From contig OZ025269.1 in the NCBI GenBank assembly GCA_964019165.1, forward strand, positions 793,001 through 857,000: DNA of 64,000 nucleotides. Direction: 5' to 3'. This document shows, one piece after another, positions 1 through 13,882 of this stretch. The translations under genes and the position numbers were made by a program. This DNA is from Mastigias papua (Eukaryota; Cnidaria; Scyphozoa; Rhizostomeae; Mastigiidae). The notes under the pieces are model-generated. The model had not been told where the DNA came from. It was given only the letters and a program-made list of their open reading frames with translations, and ran no database searches. Each line of letters opens with the position of its first letter. Positions within the stretch are counted from its first letter, which is position 1.

Positions 1-118
1 TTATCAACTTACTCCCCATGGTATTGCTCTTGTATTTTACTTTTTATTGATTATGAACATAGATAAACACGAGAAATTAGTAAATGCCCCATCCCCTTTT
101 AAAAGGGACCTAAGAGTA

Positions 119-667
119 CCTCAACAGTTACTTATCAGAACTTCAGCCTGAAGCTGCCAAACCTGATTTTCACTGAAGGGGTCTGATCGCACAGTTTGCC
201 ACAGGTCATCAACACCTGCCCCATATCTGAATCTCTGCAAGATGAATTGCTTCAACTTATGGGCAGTGTCTCTCTGTGTCCGCTTGCCACCATGAGGAGG
301 TCTCCAACCATGGGTGGACCATCATCATCTTCTTCCTCTTCTTCTTCTTCTTCTGCTCATTACACCCCTCGCGGGACCTGAGACTGACCCTCGGGTCAGT
401 GGACCGCCAATCGATTGTTTAGAAGAGGTGATTGAGTCGGTTACACTCAATCCACTCTTTTTACCCCAGCAGTTACTTGGCAGAACTGCAGTCTGATCTG
501 CTGAGCCTGTTGTTCACCACAGGGGCCTGGTTGGACAGTTTGCCACAAGTCATCAACAACTGCCCCAATTCTGAATCTTTGCAAAATGACTTGCTATCAA
601 CTTAAGGGCAGTGTCTCTTTGTGCCCGCCCACCACCACGAGGAGGTCTCCAACCATGGGTGGGTGAC
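119..667 (+). repeat. Two adjacent copies of a microsatellite-associated dispersed repeat
   Basis: Two related units lie head to tail, about 119-325 and 361-667. Both carry the same landmarks in the same order: an 'acagttactt' block, a 'cagtttgccaca' block, a 'gggcagtgtctctctgtg' block, and a 3' end reading 'gaggtctccaaccatggg'. The first unit lacks the 5' part that the second has (the 'gggacctgagactgacc' segment). The first ends in a degenerate ATC/TTC run and the second in a long (ATC)n. Related copies occur at 50556-51078 and 58668-58956. No coding potential is apparent. It is probably a non-autonomous mobile element of unknown class. Confidence 0.75.
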
Positions 668-681
668 CATCATCATCATCG

Positions 682-712
<31 letters not shown>

Positions 713-714
713 TG

Positions 715-745
<31 letters not shown>

Positions 746-747
746 CG

Positions 748-835
<88 letters not shown>

Positions 836-836
836 T
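668..836. repeat. (ATC)n microsatellite
   Basis: About 55 trinucleotide units, slightly interrupted in the first 80 bases by GTC and ACC variants and pure afterwards. It abuts the 3' end of the dispersed repeat. The long Met, Ile and His runs read from it in all frames are artefacts. Confidence 0.95.
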
Positions 837-893
837 GATTTGGTGACCATCATCATACCATGATCAGTAGCACCATCACTGTTATTAATTTAG

Positions 894-2975
894 AGTCTAC
901 TATAGAAGTACACCAGCAACTATTATTACAGGAAAAAGGAAAGCTTCTGGAAACTGGAAAGAATACACTGCAGAAGACATTGCTGTTGAAGAGGGAAGTT
1001 GAAGTTGATAAAGTTCAATATGAATTGGAAAAGAAGAAAATTGACTTTGACAAAAGAATGGAAGAGTGTAGATTGAAGAAGGAAACTCTGAAGATGAAGC
1101 AAAAAGTGGTATGTTGTCTCCTTAGTACATTATACACATGAAGATGTGAAATCAATGTTTGTCATATCTTTGATCAAGTTAGGTTGTTCATTCATGAGCC
1201 ATTTCTGTACTTGCTTGCCATTTCTGATTACATCTTTGGGTCTGTAAAGACCATTGTTCAAACCCACATTAGGTGAATTTGCAGTTAAAATTCTTGTAAC
1301 ATTTAACTTCTGACGAGCACCACTGTGTTCTACTTTTCCAGCAAGTAAGCTATTGACTGGTTGAAGTTTAGACTTGGGTGCCTTGATTTTGATTGCATGT
1401 TGAATATATCTGCTAGGAACAGGCCTTGCCCAGAAAGGCACTCAATCAAGTGGGAGGACCTATAGTGTGCCTTAAATGATGCATGGAGTGCGACTTATCA
1501 AGTTCCCAAATTCCAGAAGTTGTATCTTATGGTGCATCTTTTCAATTCATCATAAGAGATCGCCTCTTTGTAGGAACTAGAAAAGCCTAAATTCAAATCA
1601 TCATTAAGCAAATCCTGCTATAACATGTCTATGTCAGAGTAATTGCAAATTGTCTGATTTTACACAGCCTTGTGGATAGTCATACCCTACAAGCAAATCA
1701 CACCTTGTAATATCACAACCTTTTTATCTACTTTCAAATATCAAATATTCCTATATTGGAGTCCCTGTTTTTTTAGTCTTATATATATATTTTTTAAGTA
1801 CATTATTTGAAGGTGTGAAAAACAGAGCTTCTAAGTTGTTAACAGAGCTCATTTTCAGAGCATCTTTGTTTTGACAAAAGCAAGGCATGTAGGAGTTTAA
1901 TTGATCAAATACTTGGATATTTTATTCATGGTTTGTGCTTGAGGTTTACATCAGACACATGATCACTCTCTACCCAGCAATATGCTGGTAATTGCTACCA
2001 ACTCTGAACACCAAAGGCAGCAAGGAGGTATGTGACATATAGTACCTCATGAAAGTGGACATCCTAGAGAGGTTTTCTCTCCATTAGGTGCTCATCACCT
2101 TTATGGTTTTGGTCAATGTATCTCCAACAAGTTGAAAGTATTGAAACCAAGTATTTGCAAGCCTGTCATAAGATATCTTTTTATCTTTGCAGATTCAAGA
2201 AAGAACAACAAAATTTGATAAATTTGTAAAAGAAAATGAGGCCAAAAGAAAGAGGGCTATCCAAAAGTATCAACAGGAAAAAAAGGTGAAAGAAAACAAA
2301 AGTAGAGAATTGGAAAAGTACTATAGTGAACTATCATTGGTCCTATTGAGGTAGGCTTCTGTTTTGATAATTGAATATATCCCATTTTAGAATCATATGG
2401 TTTTCTTGTAACCTCCATAGAGACAAAAACAATGAGGAAATTTTGACACACAGAGAGACCTTTTCATGAAAAAATTATCACTAGCTCGGTACATCTTCTG
2501 TGCAAATCAGCCTAGGAGGATAATTATAGTATCTCCAATCTTTGCAAAACCTTTCAGCTTTGAGTCTAGTATCGAGTGGTGTGACAATGTACTTGTAATT
2601 TCTTTGATCATTGATCCAACCCATAGAGTTTCTTCTCCATATCTTTCTCCTGACAATAACTAGACCTTCACAGTGCATTGAGAATTACAGATCGAAATTT
2701 TACTCTAAGTTGTCTTTTTCTTGATGAGTTGTACGTAGGATGTTGTGCGGTTCTGTGTGCATGTGTATGTTTGTGATATAGAGAATGGCTGTACGATTAA
2801 TCAGCTATCCACCTGTAATCAGAATTTTGGGGGTTTAAGGACAGTATGCTATTGCTTACAAGCCCCCAACACCCTTATAGGGACATCATCATGCACGTGA
2901 AGATTGAGAATAAGACAAAGGTATAGGAGAAGGAAGTGTATTATATGATATGTAGTGTATGGTTGATTATATATA

Positions 2976-3043
<68 letters not shown>

Positions 3044-6000
3044 TGTGCATTGGTGCATCATAGACATACATACCTTGTAACAGAAGATCTGTTTGTCTTT
3101 AGGCAACAAAAGATGAAAGAAAAGCTGAAAATGTATCGCAAATTTGAGATCTATCTAACTCATGTTCTTGACAAAATGCCTGAAGGTATGGGATTTTTCA
3201 TATGTACATTGAATTGTCAAACATGTGTTTTATGACTTTAGTGGATGAAATATTGTTTACATGCACATCAGGAGAAACATTACCTCAATTCAGTTCGTTG
3301 TTTCCTATTCTTAATTTCCTCTCTGAAGATTTTCCTCAAATATTTACAAATTCATGTTGCTTATTAGTTTGAATAATAATGTGTATTACTTATCAACAGT
3401 TCATCATATGCTTTTTGTAGCTAGACCTATATAAATATCAACTGGTGATTTGTAAGATTTTTAGCAAGGGGGGGGCTCTAGATGCAATGCAAAGAGAGGG
3501 TGTGACTTTGTTGTAAACATCCCCATGTTTGGATAGATATATATGTGGTAATGAAAGAAAATGAAAATTCATAGGACACACTGTGGGGAATGAGGCTTTG
3601 AAACTTATTGGTATGACAGGAAAGACTTAAGGTAGAAAGCAAGAGGAAGACAGAGCCCATTGATGTTTCCATCCATGACAGAAGATTTTGTGAGTAAGGT
3701 GAATGAAATTTTGCGTGTTGGAAGAGATCTTGAGAAATGGAAGGCCATTACAACATACACCCATGATGGGGATGGTAGCTTGCAACAAAGAGAGAAATAT
3801 GATAATTTGACTCTGTTAAGCTAGCCATGTAATCAATGCTTTGACACCCTTAGTGGTAGTGTTTACTGTTAATACCAGTTTCACAGTCTAAGTATTCAAC
3901 CACTAGGGGTATTGGGAAACAGGATCTATCAAAAGCAATAATGGACAACCTAATGAGGTACCATGAGAGAAATGTCAAGTGAAATTCACTCTACATAAAG
4001 ATCTTTGAAAACACAGCTTTTTTAGCTATGTATAGGACACTTATAAAACTTAGAAAAGCACTATAAATGCAGGTATTGTCAAAGTTTTGGGGTCTAAGCC
4101 TTCCAGAATGAAAATTGTTTTTACCAAGGGATACTCTACCCCTCCCCCACAAGTCTCTAGAAATTACCACTGTAGTATTGTCAACTACCGTACATTCAAA
4201 ATAATTTCATTGTTTTGATTATCATCTAATCCATGGTATATCATATATTTCATTTATTTGTGTGGCTTTATCATATCTCCATTTTGTCATCTCTTTCCTC
4301 CTCCAAATTGTGCTTGCTGAATGGTGCTGATAATAGTTTTCATGCCTAGGCTATCTTGAATCGACCGACAATATGCTCACTGCCCTGATGATGAGATTCC
4401 GGACTCTTAGTTCAACCAACAGCACATTGGCTGAACAACTGAGCAAATCAAGTGATGAGGTAAGTTAAATATCGATATGGATTTATTTCATTAAAAATGT
4501 TTTTTTGCAAACATTATTTCTTTTTAAGAAGAATTAAGAGAACCATCTAAGCTATTTTGCAATATCAACCACCTCTTTTTTATTTGATTATCAAAGATCC
4601 TACTGTGGCATTCTCTTTTAGGTAGAAAATGGCCAAAAGCGCATTCAAGATCTGACAGAAAACCACATGAAAGAGCTGCTTGTAATTTACTGATTCTTGT
4701 TTATATTGTTATTTGTCAAAAAGAAATATTGTATTACGATTGCCTTTTATGAATAACTGTTTCTATGACGTTGGAAGCTCTAGAATTTATCAAGCCAATA
4801 TGTATAGTTTTGCTTCAGTCAAAGACAGAATTGATAGTTTTTACTATTCTGACCAGAATTGAGAGTATTTGGTGTTCCTTTGGTTCGTTCTATGTGCAAA
4901 GAGGACCATATTCCTGAAAAGAAGCGAATACGATGTAATTTTTCCTTCATTTTTTCAGGTATGTAATAGTGAACTTGCATCAGCTCAGAAAAATTTGGAA
5001 GCTTTAAGGGAAAGGAATTTGAAGTTGGAACAAGTCTATAATGCAAATAGGTTACATTACAGACAGCAGGTAATGCTTTTCAAAGTGGCTTTTTCTTATG
5101 CCTACACCTCTTCTCTTTGCTTAACTACCCTAGCAATTCTGATTTCGGCTATGTTCTATTTCAACTAGTTTCTGTAAATTCCTTACATTCGGCAGTAAAC
5201 ATCAAATACTTGTATATGCGACAAAGATTTAGTTTCCTGTAGGAGTGAACACTTACAAAGTTGACTTCAAATGTTTGCTTTTTGAGTTCTTGTTGTTTTG
5301 TTGTAACGTGCAAATTTACTCAGTACTTTTTGTTCGTGTGTTTTACTATGAACAAATGCTCCAACTCTCGTGTTGTATCTAAATCTTAAGTGACAACGTT
5401 TTCCCTCCTGATCTTATCTTCATTTCAAAGTAACTCATATATTCTCCTTTCACATGATTGTCTGTCGAATGGATTTTGCCGATTGATATAGGGCTCTTTC
5501 TCTCGTGTAGTTCTTAAGGAAACCAGTGTATCGTATACTGTTTTGTCGTATATTGGATATTCAACTGATTTAAACTCAGAACTTTATATCAAAGAATCAA
5601 TAGGTGTATCATCTGTTCAGGAATTCACATTTTACTTGATTCAGGAACTTAAATTGGGACATATAGGGACACTGTTTATGATACTATTGGAAAAACTGAA
5701 ACACTCTGAATTCTACACGCAGCGGCACTGTATTGTGATGATAGTTTAAATAGATATAGAGCAATTGGTAATCGGCAACACCAGGAAAATTTATTGTAAT
5801 AAAGACAAATAGGGAATCTGGTCTAAAACTTGCGATAGGAGGAGATTTTTTATCATTTTTGATGATAAAGGAATTTCACGACGTTTGTTCTGTATACATG
5901 TGATAAATTACAAAATTGATTGCTTGCTATTTCGTATTCCTTCTAGGTCATTTCTTCTTTGTTTTGTGGCAATTTCCTTCGACACACAAACTTGCAAGTA

Positions 6001-8063
6001 CCTTCAAAAAGAAATGCAATGATTTTGAGACTTAATTATGCAAAACCAATGAAGAGTTCTTGTCGGTCTAACGTTGAAATAGTTTTAAAACTAATGGAGA
6101 CTGTCGGTCTTGTTTAAAGTTTTTCTGTAGGATGATGCCACTCAATTTTGAGTGAACTTCCAGCTAAATCCGTGTATTTGGCAGGTGTCTGTATTTTTAG
6201 CTCACAGAGGAATGATTTAACCCAATTAAACAGGAAACGGTTCTTTCATGAATAATTTTCCGCTGAGGGCTTATTTCTTGTAAATCCCTCACTCCTTTTC
6301 AAATCCCCTCGCTTTTTAAGTCTTAAACTTGAGAGTGGCCATTCAGCTGTCTGATAAAATAGTGTGAATTGCTCAGATCTAGAAATCCTCCTCATCACAT
6401 AAGATGGTTGAAGAATCTATTCTAAAGTTCAGGTTTTCTCAGATCCTTCACAGATTAAATTATTTTCTGAGGGACAAAGTGTAGTGTTAAAACTGAGACG
6501 GAGAAATATATTGCTTTTTTACACAATAAGTGACAAAATTAAGCAAAGTCCAACTCTTGCAGCATTTAAAAATCAAATAAAATCATGGACTGGTGAAAAG
6601 TGCACCTGCAAGCTATGTTTATAATGTATTTCTCTATGTATAAATATCTAAGTATATTTATTATATTATTAGGTTATTTTTAAGTTTTAGTTGGAATAAA
6701 TTAGTACGCTGTACTAGGCTGAATCCAACTATAAATAATGCTTATGATGATAATTATTATTTTTAGTTCTTCAAAGATTTCTTCATCAAGTACGGGTTTT
6801 TTGCCTTTCATACAGCAACTTATTTTCATATTTGTAAATAATATATTTAAGTATATCAGGGAGGAACTACTCAAGTCTATATGTGTGACAACTGCCTAAA
6901 TTATGGGTAACTGAATGTTCTGTTTTTATTATTTCAGACGGAGACATTTGGTCAGATAATGATGGCAATCGACAATATTGTGGACAGATGTACCCCCGGA
7001 TCAATACCATTAACTGACTTATCATACTATAGGAAACTCGACTTAATCCAAGTGAGTTTCGTGTGCCGTATCTTTGCCATTAATTTGTTTTTACCAATAA
7101 TCCTTTCTTGGCTTCTTCTCTAAACGTCTCTTGAGACTAATCTTTTCCGATGATGTTGTCCTGCGATATTCACTGTCAATTGGTAATAGTTAACCATTGA
7201 AACACTGTGTTCATTAGCCAGCCAGCCAGCTGGTCGGCTTGTCGGTCAGTCAGTCGGTCAGTCTGTTAGTCAGTCATTTTTTGTTCTGTCGTTCAATCAC
7301 AGATTCATCATTGCAGTTATCAATACTGCTTCTATTTTTAATGCATACAGCATGCTCGATGATCTCTTCGTTCCCCCATTCCTCTTTTCCTTCTTTCTTA
7401 CCCAACGGTCCATATTATAACTGATCATTCAATTAAACAACTTTGAAGTAAACCAATCTATACTTAACTCTCTCTTCTTCTCGGTTGTCCGTCAATGGCA
7501 TTTGATGGGTTCTTTTCGTATACAATCAATGAACGAATCAATCATACAATCGAACAGATCATTGTATTGTTCCGATTGGCCTCCCTTTGATTCATGCATG
7601 CTTCCTTTCTTCCACAAACAGCGTCACTAAAACTCTTTACTAGATCATCAACATAAAAGCTATTCATTTTTTATCTATACCGTTCCTCCTTTTCGATTCC
7701 TCTTTCTTGGTAAATTTGGGATGTTTGACGGCGATCTGTTTTGGCATTGGTAGGGTCCACGCTTTTAGCTTGCCCTTCCTCATCCTCAGTTGCTACTATC
7801 ATGCCAGTTTGATCATCATCCCCATTTCTAACTTATGTTACTTAATTCGTTGTCATTTTTCATTTGAGTTTATTTTGATTTTTTCTTTTTTGTGGATGTC
7901 AGAACTAGACTACCATTTATTATAGATATTTGTTCAAGAACGCGAGGATATCCTAGCTTATGTTTCATCGAATGGTGGAGATGCATCTCTGGTAGCCAGA
8001 GACAAGCTCATAGAGAACGTCAAGAAAGACACGAAGCATTTCAGAAGTCCAAAGAAGCACTGA
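894..8063 (+). CDS. CCDC42/CFAP73-family ciliary coiled-coil protein (8 exons, 5' end not identified)
   Basis: The exons are 894-1108, 2193-2350, 3103-3185, 4350-4459, 4622-4681, 4959-5069, 6938-7051 and 7926-8063. Each is bounded by AG and GT, and the phases agree across every junction. Together they give about 328 residues ending in a TGA at 8061-8063. The product is almost all coiled coil. It follows the order of the DUF4200 family (CCDC42, CFAP73): a block like FDKFVKENEAKRKRAIQKY, then KMYRKFEIYLTHVLD, a helical middle, and a late IMMAIDNIVDRC segment followed by KLDLIQIFVQEREDIL. Known members act in the flagellar axoneme, in the base of inner dynein arms (CFAP73) or in sperm tail formation (CCDC42). 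The size is close to that of human CCDC42. The short N-terminal exon expected for the family was not found; it should lie upstream. I cannot tell which paralogue this is. Confidence 0.82.
1130..1441 (-). other. Antisense open frame inside the first visible CCDC42-like intron
   Basis: An open frame of 103 codons runs antisense within the 1109-2192 intron. Its composition is protein-like: basic and polar, with no homopolymer or low-complexity runs. It begins at GTG immediately after an in-frame TGA, so it is either a spliced 3' exon (an AG lies just before) or a decayed gene fragment. I recognise no family. It could equally be a chance frame. Confidence 0.3.
2979..3048. repeat. (GT)n microsatellite
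   Basis: About 35 dinucleotide units lie 55 bases before the third exon of the CCDC42-like gene, inside its intron. One T-rich interruption is near the 3' end. Confidence 0.95.
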
Positions 8064-8560
8064 TTTTGCTCACAACGAAACAGACTGGGATGGAGAGGTG
8101 CCTAAAACAATGATATTTCGTGCCTACTCTGCATTTATGTTCTGAATTGGAGCTCCCCCCTGCAGAAGTTCATCAACATTGGTAGCAGTAAGTTAATACA
8201 ATTCTTCATATTTTCAATATGTATTATTGTTTGAGCCTAAATACCGGGGGGCTCAATAGCTCATATACGAAGACAGGTGTGATTCACCCCCTTGTTACAA
8301 ACCATTTATTGTTAGAGAAATTGAACTAAATTTAGATTGATTTTCGTTGACCAGTGATATTAGCTCTTGAAGGCCAAATGTCATCTGTGAGAGCCAAGAG
8401 CAGATAAAGTTCGTTATGTTTGGCAGATTATGGTCAACAATGTTTCCTTCTTTTAGCTAGTTCGTAGATATCCGTTTGACTTCGAAGCCTTTTGGCGTAG
8501 AACCTGCAGTTATTGTGAAGTCCTGCTATAGTACGCTAGCGTTATTTTTAATTAAAAAAC

Positions 8561-8850
8561 AGATATATAAGAAACATGAGGGTCATTTCATGCAAAAGTT
8601 AATAAATACTTAGGACACACAAGCAGGCTGAGCTTCAAAAGTAAACTTGAAGAAACTGTTTTTCTAAGGAAGTTCTTTATTAAACTGGAAACAAAATACA
8701 TACAAAGTACATACATACATACTTTGCAGAACCTCAATAGTCCATTTATCGTTCCACAGTTGCCCTATATGTATTGTTGTTGTTATTCTGGAAGTTTCAG
8801 AAATAATTTTAAGAAACTTTTAAGGCAAGTTGTTTCTTATAAAAGAAAGA
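8561..8850 (+). mobile_element. Copy 1 of a short 'AAGAAAC' interspersed element
   Basis: The block opens with 'atataagaaacatgagg', carries 'aaaagtaaacttga', an 'aaactggaa.caaaatac' segment and a 'ttttaagaaac' block, and closes with 'gtttcttata'. The same ordered landmarks occur at 51340-51680 on this strand and, reversed, at 60239-60560. The ends are mutual inverted repeats (TATAAGAAAC and GTTTCTTATA), as in a MITE. This copy has a CATA-rich insertion near 8700. No coding region is present. Confidence 0.6.
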
Positions 8851-9970
8851 AACGTGTAGGTGAGGGTATTTCCTCCAAGTATCGTATCAGGACTAGTACA
8901 GGTTTATGGGGGTTCGTTGCTTTAGAACAGCTTAAACCCAGATAGGTAGTCTGTTGTGAAAGATCTTAACTGGAAGTGATCAAACCAAAGATTGAAGATT
9001 GAAGATTGAAAGAAGTACTGAAATTTTAAAAAGACGTTCTTCGAAAATTTTGCAAGTTATCTGGCTTCTTTTACTAATTGAGATTTGTAGTAAAAGCAGT
9101 ATAAAAATAATAGATGATGATGATTGTTGTATATAACATAGTACATCAGATGTTTGTAGATGTCAATTTTTGATTAGTACAGATACTTTTCGGAAAATTC
9201 AGCACATTAGATATTTTTAGTCATAAAAAGCATCCATAGTTGTATTGCGATATTTTATAGTTCATTTAGCTGACAACTTTTGAGCATAAATGAATTGTCT
9301 CCAATGCTAACAAGTTTCATATTGTGTGTTTTAATTCTGTTCACACCAGGGCGAATGTCTAGCATTCAATTTGTTTCGTAGATGAATGCAAATTCATGCT
9401 TTACTATTCAGTTCTGCTCACAGTTATTTGTTCCCAGTAGTAATGGATAGCTTGACGGCTCTATTGCAGATTTATTTTGAAAATGAGAAGGTTGGCTTTG
9501 TATTATTTGTGTTTAGGATCGAAGGACTTTTCATTAGTGTTCATGATTATGGAATTTAGAATCTTTGGAAGGTATTACTCTTGAGTGCCGAATAAACGGG
9601 GGGAGGGGTGGGAATAATAGGGGGTTGGAAAATGCTCTGAAAGTAATAATTGAAGAGGTAGAACAAATGGGGCGGGGGTTGGAAAATATAACACATGGAT
9701 ATTGTGAAGAACAACTTAGGAAGACTGACTAATCAAATATTGTCAATAGACAGCAAGGCAAAGGAAGTTATATTTCCAGTGTAAGCGATTGTTAACTATA
9801 ATTTTGGTTGATCTCTACAAAAATTAAAATATTCTCTTCGAAAAACACAGTTTCACTGACAAAATCTTCAAAATTGATAAATTGGGGTTGGAATATTTGC
9901 CGAGGGTTGGACAAAATTGAAAAATTAGGAATCGGGGAGGGGATGAATATTCGGTAACCATGAGTGTGTC

Positions 9971-10089
9971 CAGAGGCATTTTATGTTATGATTAAAGGAT
10001 TTTTCATTAGTGTTGACGATTAGTGTTCATTAGTGTCCAGAGGCATTTTATGTTATGATGAAAGGATTTTTCATTAGTGTTGACGATTC
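9971..10089. repeat. Tandem duplication of about 60 bp
   Basis: A segment starting 'ggcattttatgttatgat' and containing 'ttttcattagtgttgacgat' is present twice in a row, and a partial third copy starts near 10122. A related piece occurs near 9516-9545. No gene content. Confidence 0.7.
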
Positions 10090-13000
10090 AAGAATTTAAA
10101 ATCTCTGAAACTTATTGTTTCCAGAGGCATTTTATGTTATTTATAGAACAAATGGCTTTTGCTTATGATATCAGTGGCAAATTTTAAGGGGACAACGGGG
10201 GCAATGGGGACAAATATCCCCTGAAGTAGATTAGACAGCATTTCAGGGAAAGTATGGGTGATTCTAGGAAATAAAGCATGGATAGTCTACAAGTCTGTTT
10301 GCAAGCGTAATCAAACCTACCACCGGCTGCATTTGTTTTAGTGGCTCTAAACAACTGCTTTTTATCTCATATTGATAGGAGGGATGGATGTTAGGGTCAT
10401 AAGTATGGTTTGTTACCAGGAGCGAAACTAGTGGGGTTTTAGGGTGAAGCAACCCCCTACGATCAAGAAACTCGATGTTTCGGGGAATTTTTTTGGCTGC
10501 TCGTTTGCTATTATAATAGTAATAATAACCCTGAAGCTATAATGCTATAATGCTGGTCGGGGAAACCCTGAAGAATTTCATTTAATTCACTTTCTTTGTT
10601 TCTTCTTGAACCAGGGTATTTTTGAGTTTATCAAATGTGAACAGAATTAAATGTTTCAGTGATTTCCCCATCCTTTTGGCTCAGCTTGCAGATCAGTAGG
10701 AAGGAAGACAATTTGGAGTTATCAATAGTGCTTGATAAAATGATAAAAGTAACATTAAAAGTGTAAGGAGGCGCGTTTTCCCCGAATAGCAGTTGTTGTT
10801 TTTTTGTTGTTGTCTGCAATAATTACCTTGTCAACAGTCTCGTTGTCGTTCACGGTCTCGTTTCTTCAACATCTCTACAATCATCTGTAGTCACTCTCTG
10901 AAGCCGTCCCAGATGATCTTATGAGTAAATTTCACAGTAAAACGGTTTCTGTATTCAATTTCCCGTCTGAAAATCATCTTTTGTCCTTATTTACTTGATC
11001 TTGATTAGAATACGCTAACTTTTGAATGCTGTCTTCGGTTTGATGGAAAAAATTCAACTTACTGATTAAAAGTGGTTGCCATCTGCCTGTTGTATATCAA
11101 GATATGCATTACATGGTCACTTCACAGAGAGATCTGTAAGCTGACACGAAAACCACACAGCTCGTTTTTACCCACCCAATACTGACAATAATCTCACTAG
11201 CCATCCTTTGCAGCGAAATTGAATGTAAGCATGAGTACGGCCTTTTAGGTCAACTTTTGATTAATTTTCATTTTCCTGACAAAAAGGGATGATTTTTCAT
11301 GTCTCATAACCAATAGTTGAGAAGTCTGACAACATTTAATTCACATGACCATAGTTTTTTGCGTTTTTTGGTTTTGATTGCCTGCTGTTTAATCGCTCTA
11401 CTAAAAATAGCCCTTAATTGAGTCTGATTGAACTCTGCTTATGAAGTCCTTTGTAACCAAGAGTCATAAAAAGTTTGAGCCTTGGCTCCAAATCGAATTA
11501 GCACTGTGCATTTGGAATCTTTAATACTTAATGTTAACAGCCAGCCCGCATGGCAATCAATTCTTTTCATCCCGCATTTACCAGAAATCCCCAAACTGGC
11601 CCCCCTCGAAAAGCCTAGATCGAATACTCCTCCATGATGAACATCTAGCTTATTGTTTTGTATTCTTTTTGTATATTTTAATAATAATAATTCAATAACC
11701 CCCCCCCCGCCATATTCGCTTTGTCCTTGAATAAGTGCCCGTTCACAAGGTGTGGAGCATAAATTAGCTTCCAGGGGGTAGTTTGAGGAAATAATGAGTA
11801 TTAATAATAGCGAATTTTTTGACAGGATAAAAACGTCATAATTGCAAAATTACTGTCTTCGTTGTCCTGTATGAAGAAAGGTGCTTTAAAGAAAATTATG
11901 AACATGTGATAATTTTATGATTAAAAAGCATTGTCGTACCGTGTTAAAATTCAATGCATACGTATTGATCATAATTTTCCTAAAAGCAAATGCATTGTCA
12001 GACGTCCTTGAAGCAAGTGGCAGTTCATTAAAAGTGTTTGCAACCATGTAATAGAAACCTTGCATTTTAAGTTCCTATCCATTGTTGTTCTGCATTACAG
12101 TCGTTGCTCCTTGTGTTCATTGTGCAGCAACACCCAGATTCTCTATTTGACTGCAGCTATTGATAAGGTAATTTCAGATGTTCGCTATTTGCAATTATTT
12201 GCATGGAATTTGCATCATTATTTAGAATTATTTGCGCGATTATGAAAAGAGTTCAGCTTATATACACTTTTGTATAAGAATATACAATCACTGCCAAAAA
12301 TGTTTGATCACTCGAAGTATTTTTTGATCTGGATGAGGAGGATTTCTGTCTCCCCTTGAAAACAATGTTAATAGATGCAGGTGTTATGCGCAGTATATAA
12401 ATCAAAATGCTGTCACAGAACTGTTAGATAACAGAACCTTCACTTCAACATTGTTTTTTTGGGAGAGGGGGCATAATCCGTCCTGCTTCACAGGAATCTC
12501 ATGATTTTCATATAACACGTTATAATGACAGGATATTCCTAGGAATGATTTTGCATGTAGTCTATACGAACATTGAAGCTCAATATTGCTGAAACTTAAA
12601 AATACTTTAGGAATAAAACCAGGCTCAAGCTTTATCAGGGGTTTGTCGACTAATTGATTTGTCTATAGAAAACAGAACAAGTGCAAGAATTATTTGACCG
12701 TTCTGGTAGTCATTATGTTACTGCGGGACTCAGCAACTCCACGGAGAGTATCTGTTGCTCATTTTTTAGTATATAATATAAAAATATAGCTCATATGAGT
12801 ATTAGTTTTCCAGATCGCTAAAATTAAGAATAATTTCTTGAAATTATTGAAAAACAAAAAATGCTAAAAATATTAAGGTTCGGTGAAAAATAAGCTGTGG
12901 TATAAAAGAGTGTTAATTGTTGTGCCCTATTCAATTTGCTGCAATATGTTGGATTTGTGGTATAAGCTCAGTGGTGTTACCAAGTAACCATTTACTGTTG

Positions 13001-13747
13001 GATGAAGAGTGAGTGAGGATCATATCTACCAGTTGAAATTGATGATTATAATTAACATAAAATTAACATAATTAACATAAAATTAACATAATCAACATAG
13101 AATTAGCATCATTAATACCATGAGTTTAATTAGAATATCTGCTTACGCAGATTTTTAGGATTCTTTTTGGAACTCAAAAATGGCTGAAATTTGCCAAGCA
13201 GTTGAGGGCTAGAGTCGGATTCAAGCTTCATGAAAACCCGATATCTTCTCGATGCCTAGCCTTGTTTTCTTTTGTAAAATGAATGAATCCATATGAATTC
13301 CAATGCTTAAGCAGTTTAACAATCTTCATTGTACTGGTCTCATATTCCTAGTCTCTTACGAGGGAGCAATTTTCGGCAAACGTTTCAAGATCCATAAGTG
13401 AAATTACTTGAAGTAACATGAGTGATTTGAGAGCAGATCAAGTCCCAAATGGATAAAAGTTTGTAAGGAAATCTTGTTTGAACAAAAATTAATGTATTAT
13501 ATTTCAAAAAGCATATAATAGAAAATCATAATAAAACATCTTGTTTTTGCAGTCAAAATGTTGATACGGTTTCTGATTTACTCAAGCATTGTACATGTTA
13601 GTCGTAAAACTTTCAATTAGTTCATTAACCTGAGGAGTCTATTTGATTTCACTCCCATGTTGTTAATAAACTCGAACAGGGTCTAAAATACCAACGCTAC
13701 TCATTTTGTGTATTATAGCATTGCATGCAATTTGTCGTAGAAATTAC

Positions 13748-13882
13748 CTTTCCCGTAGGAAATTGTTTCCAAAGCTCCTTTTTGGCAGGACCTGTGTGCA
13801 AGTTTCTTAAAGGCCTCTGGGTCACCACTTTTAGCACTTTAGCTGAAAGCTCTGCAGCTGGGAGTTGTTGCACGTCAATTTG
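13748..13882 (-). other. Candidate internal coding exon, family unknown
   Basis: On the minus strand a 135-base block is open for 45 codons, preceded by a CAG acceptor and followed by a GTAATT donor, phase 0 at both ends. The translation begins QIDVQQLPAAELSAKVLKVV and ends KKELWKQFPTGK. It is lysine- and leucine-containing, of normal protein composition, and richer in GC than the surroundings. An in-frame TGA lies four codons upstream, so it must be spliced if it is real. No partner exons were found. It may be a transposon fossil. Confidence 0.3.

Larger units (their letters stand above)
8064..13747. other. Intergenic stretch, 3' flank of the CCDC42-like gene
   Basis: No convincing gene was found. 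It holds one interspersed repeat copy (about 8561-8850), a short tandem duplication near 9971-10089, and homopolymer-rich, AT-rich DNA. The many short open frames lack splice context or family resemblance. Confidence 0.6.

Noticed and set aside
602..863. Poly-His, poly-Met and poly-Ile frames in (ATC)n tracts, also at 50492-51300 and 58890-59084
   Set aside because: All frames of a trinucleotide repeat are open; there is no flanking coding context.
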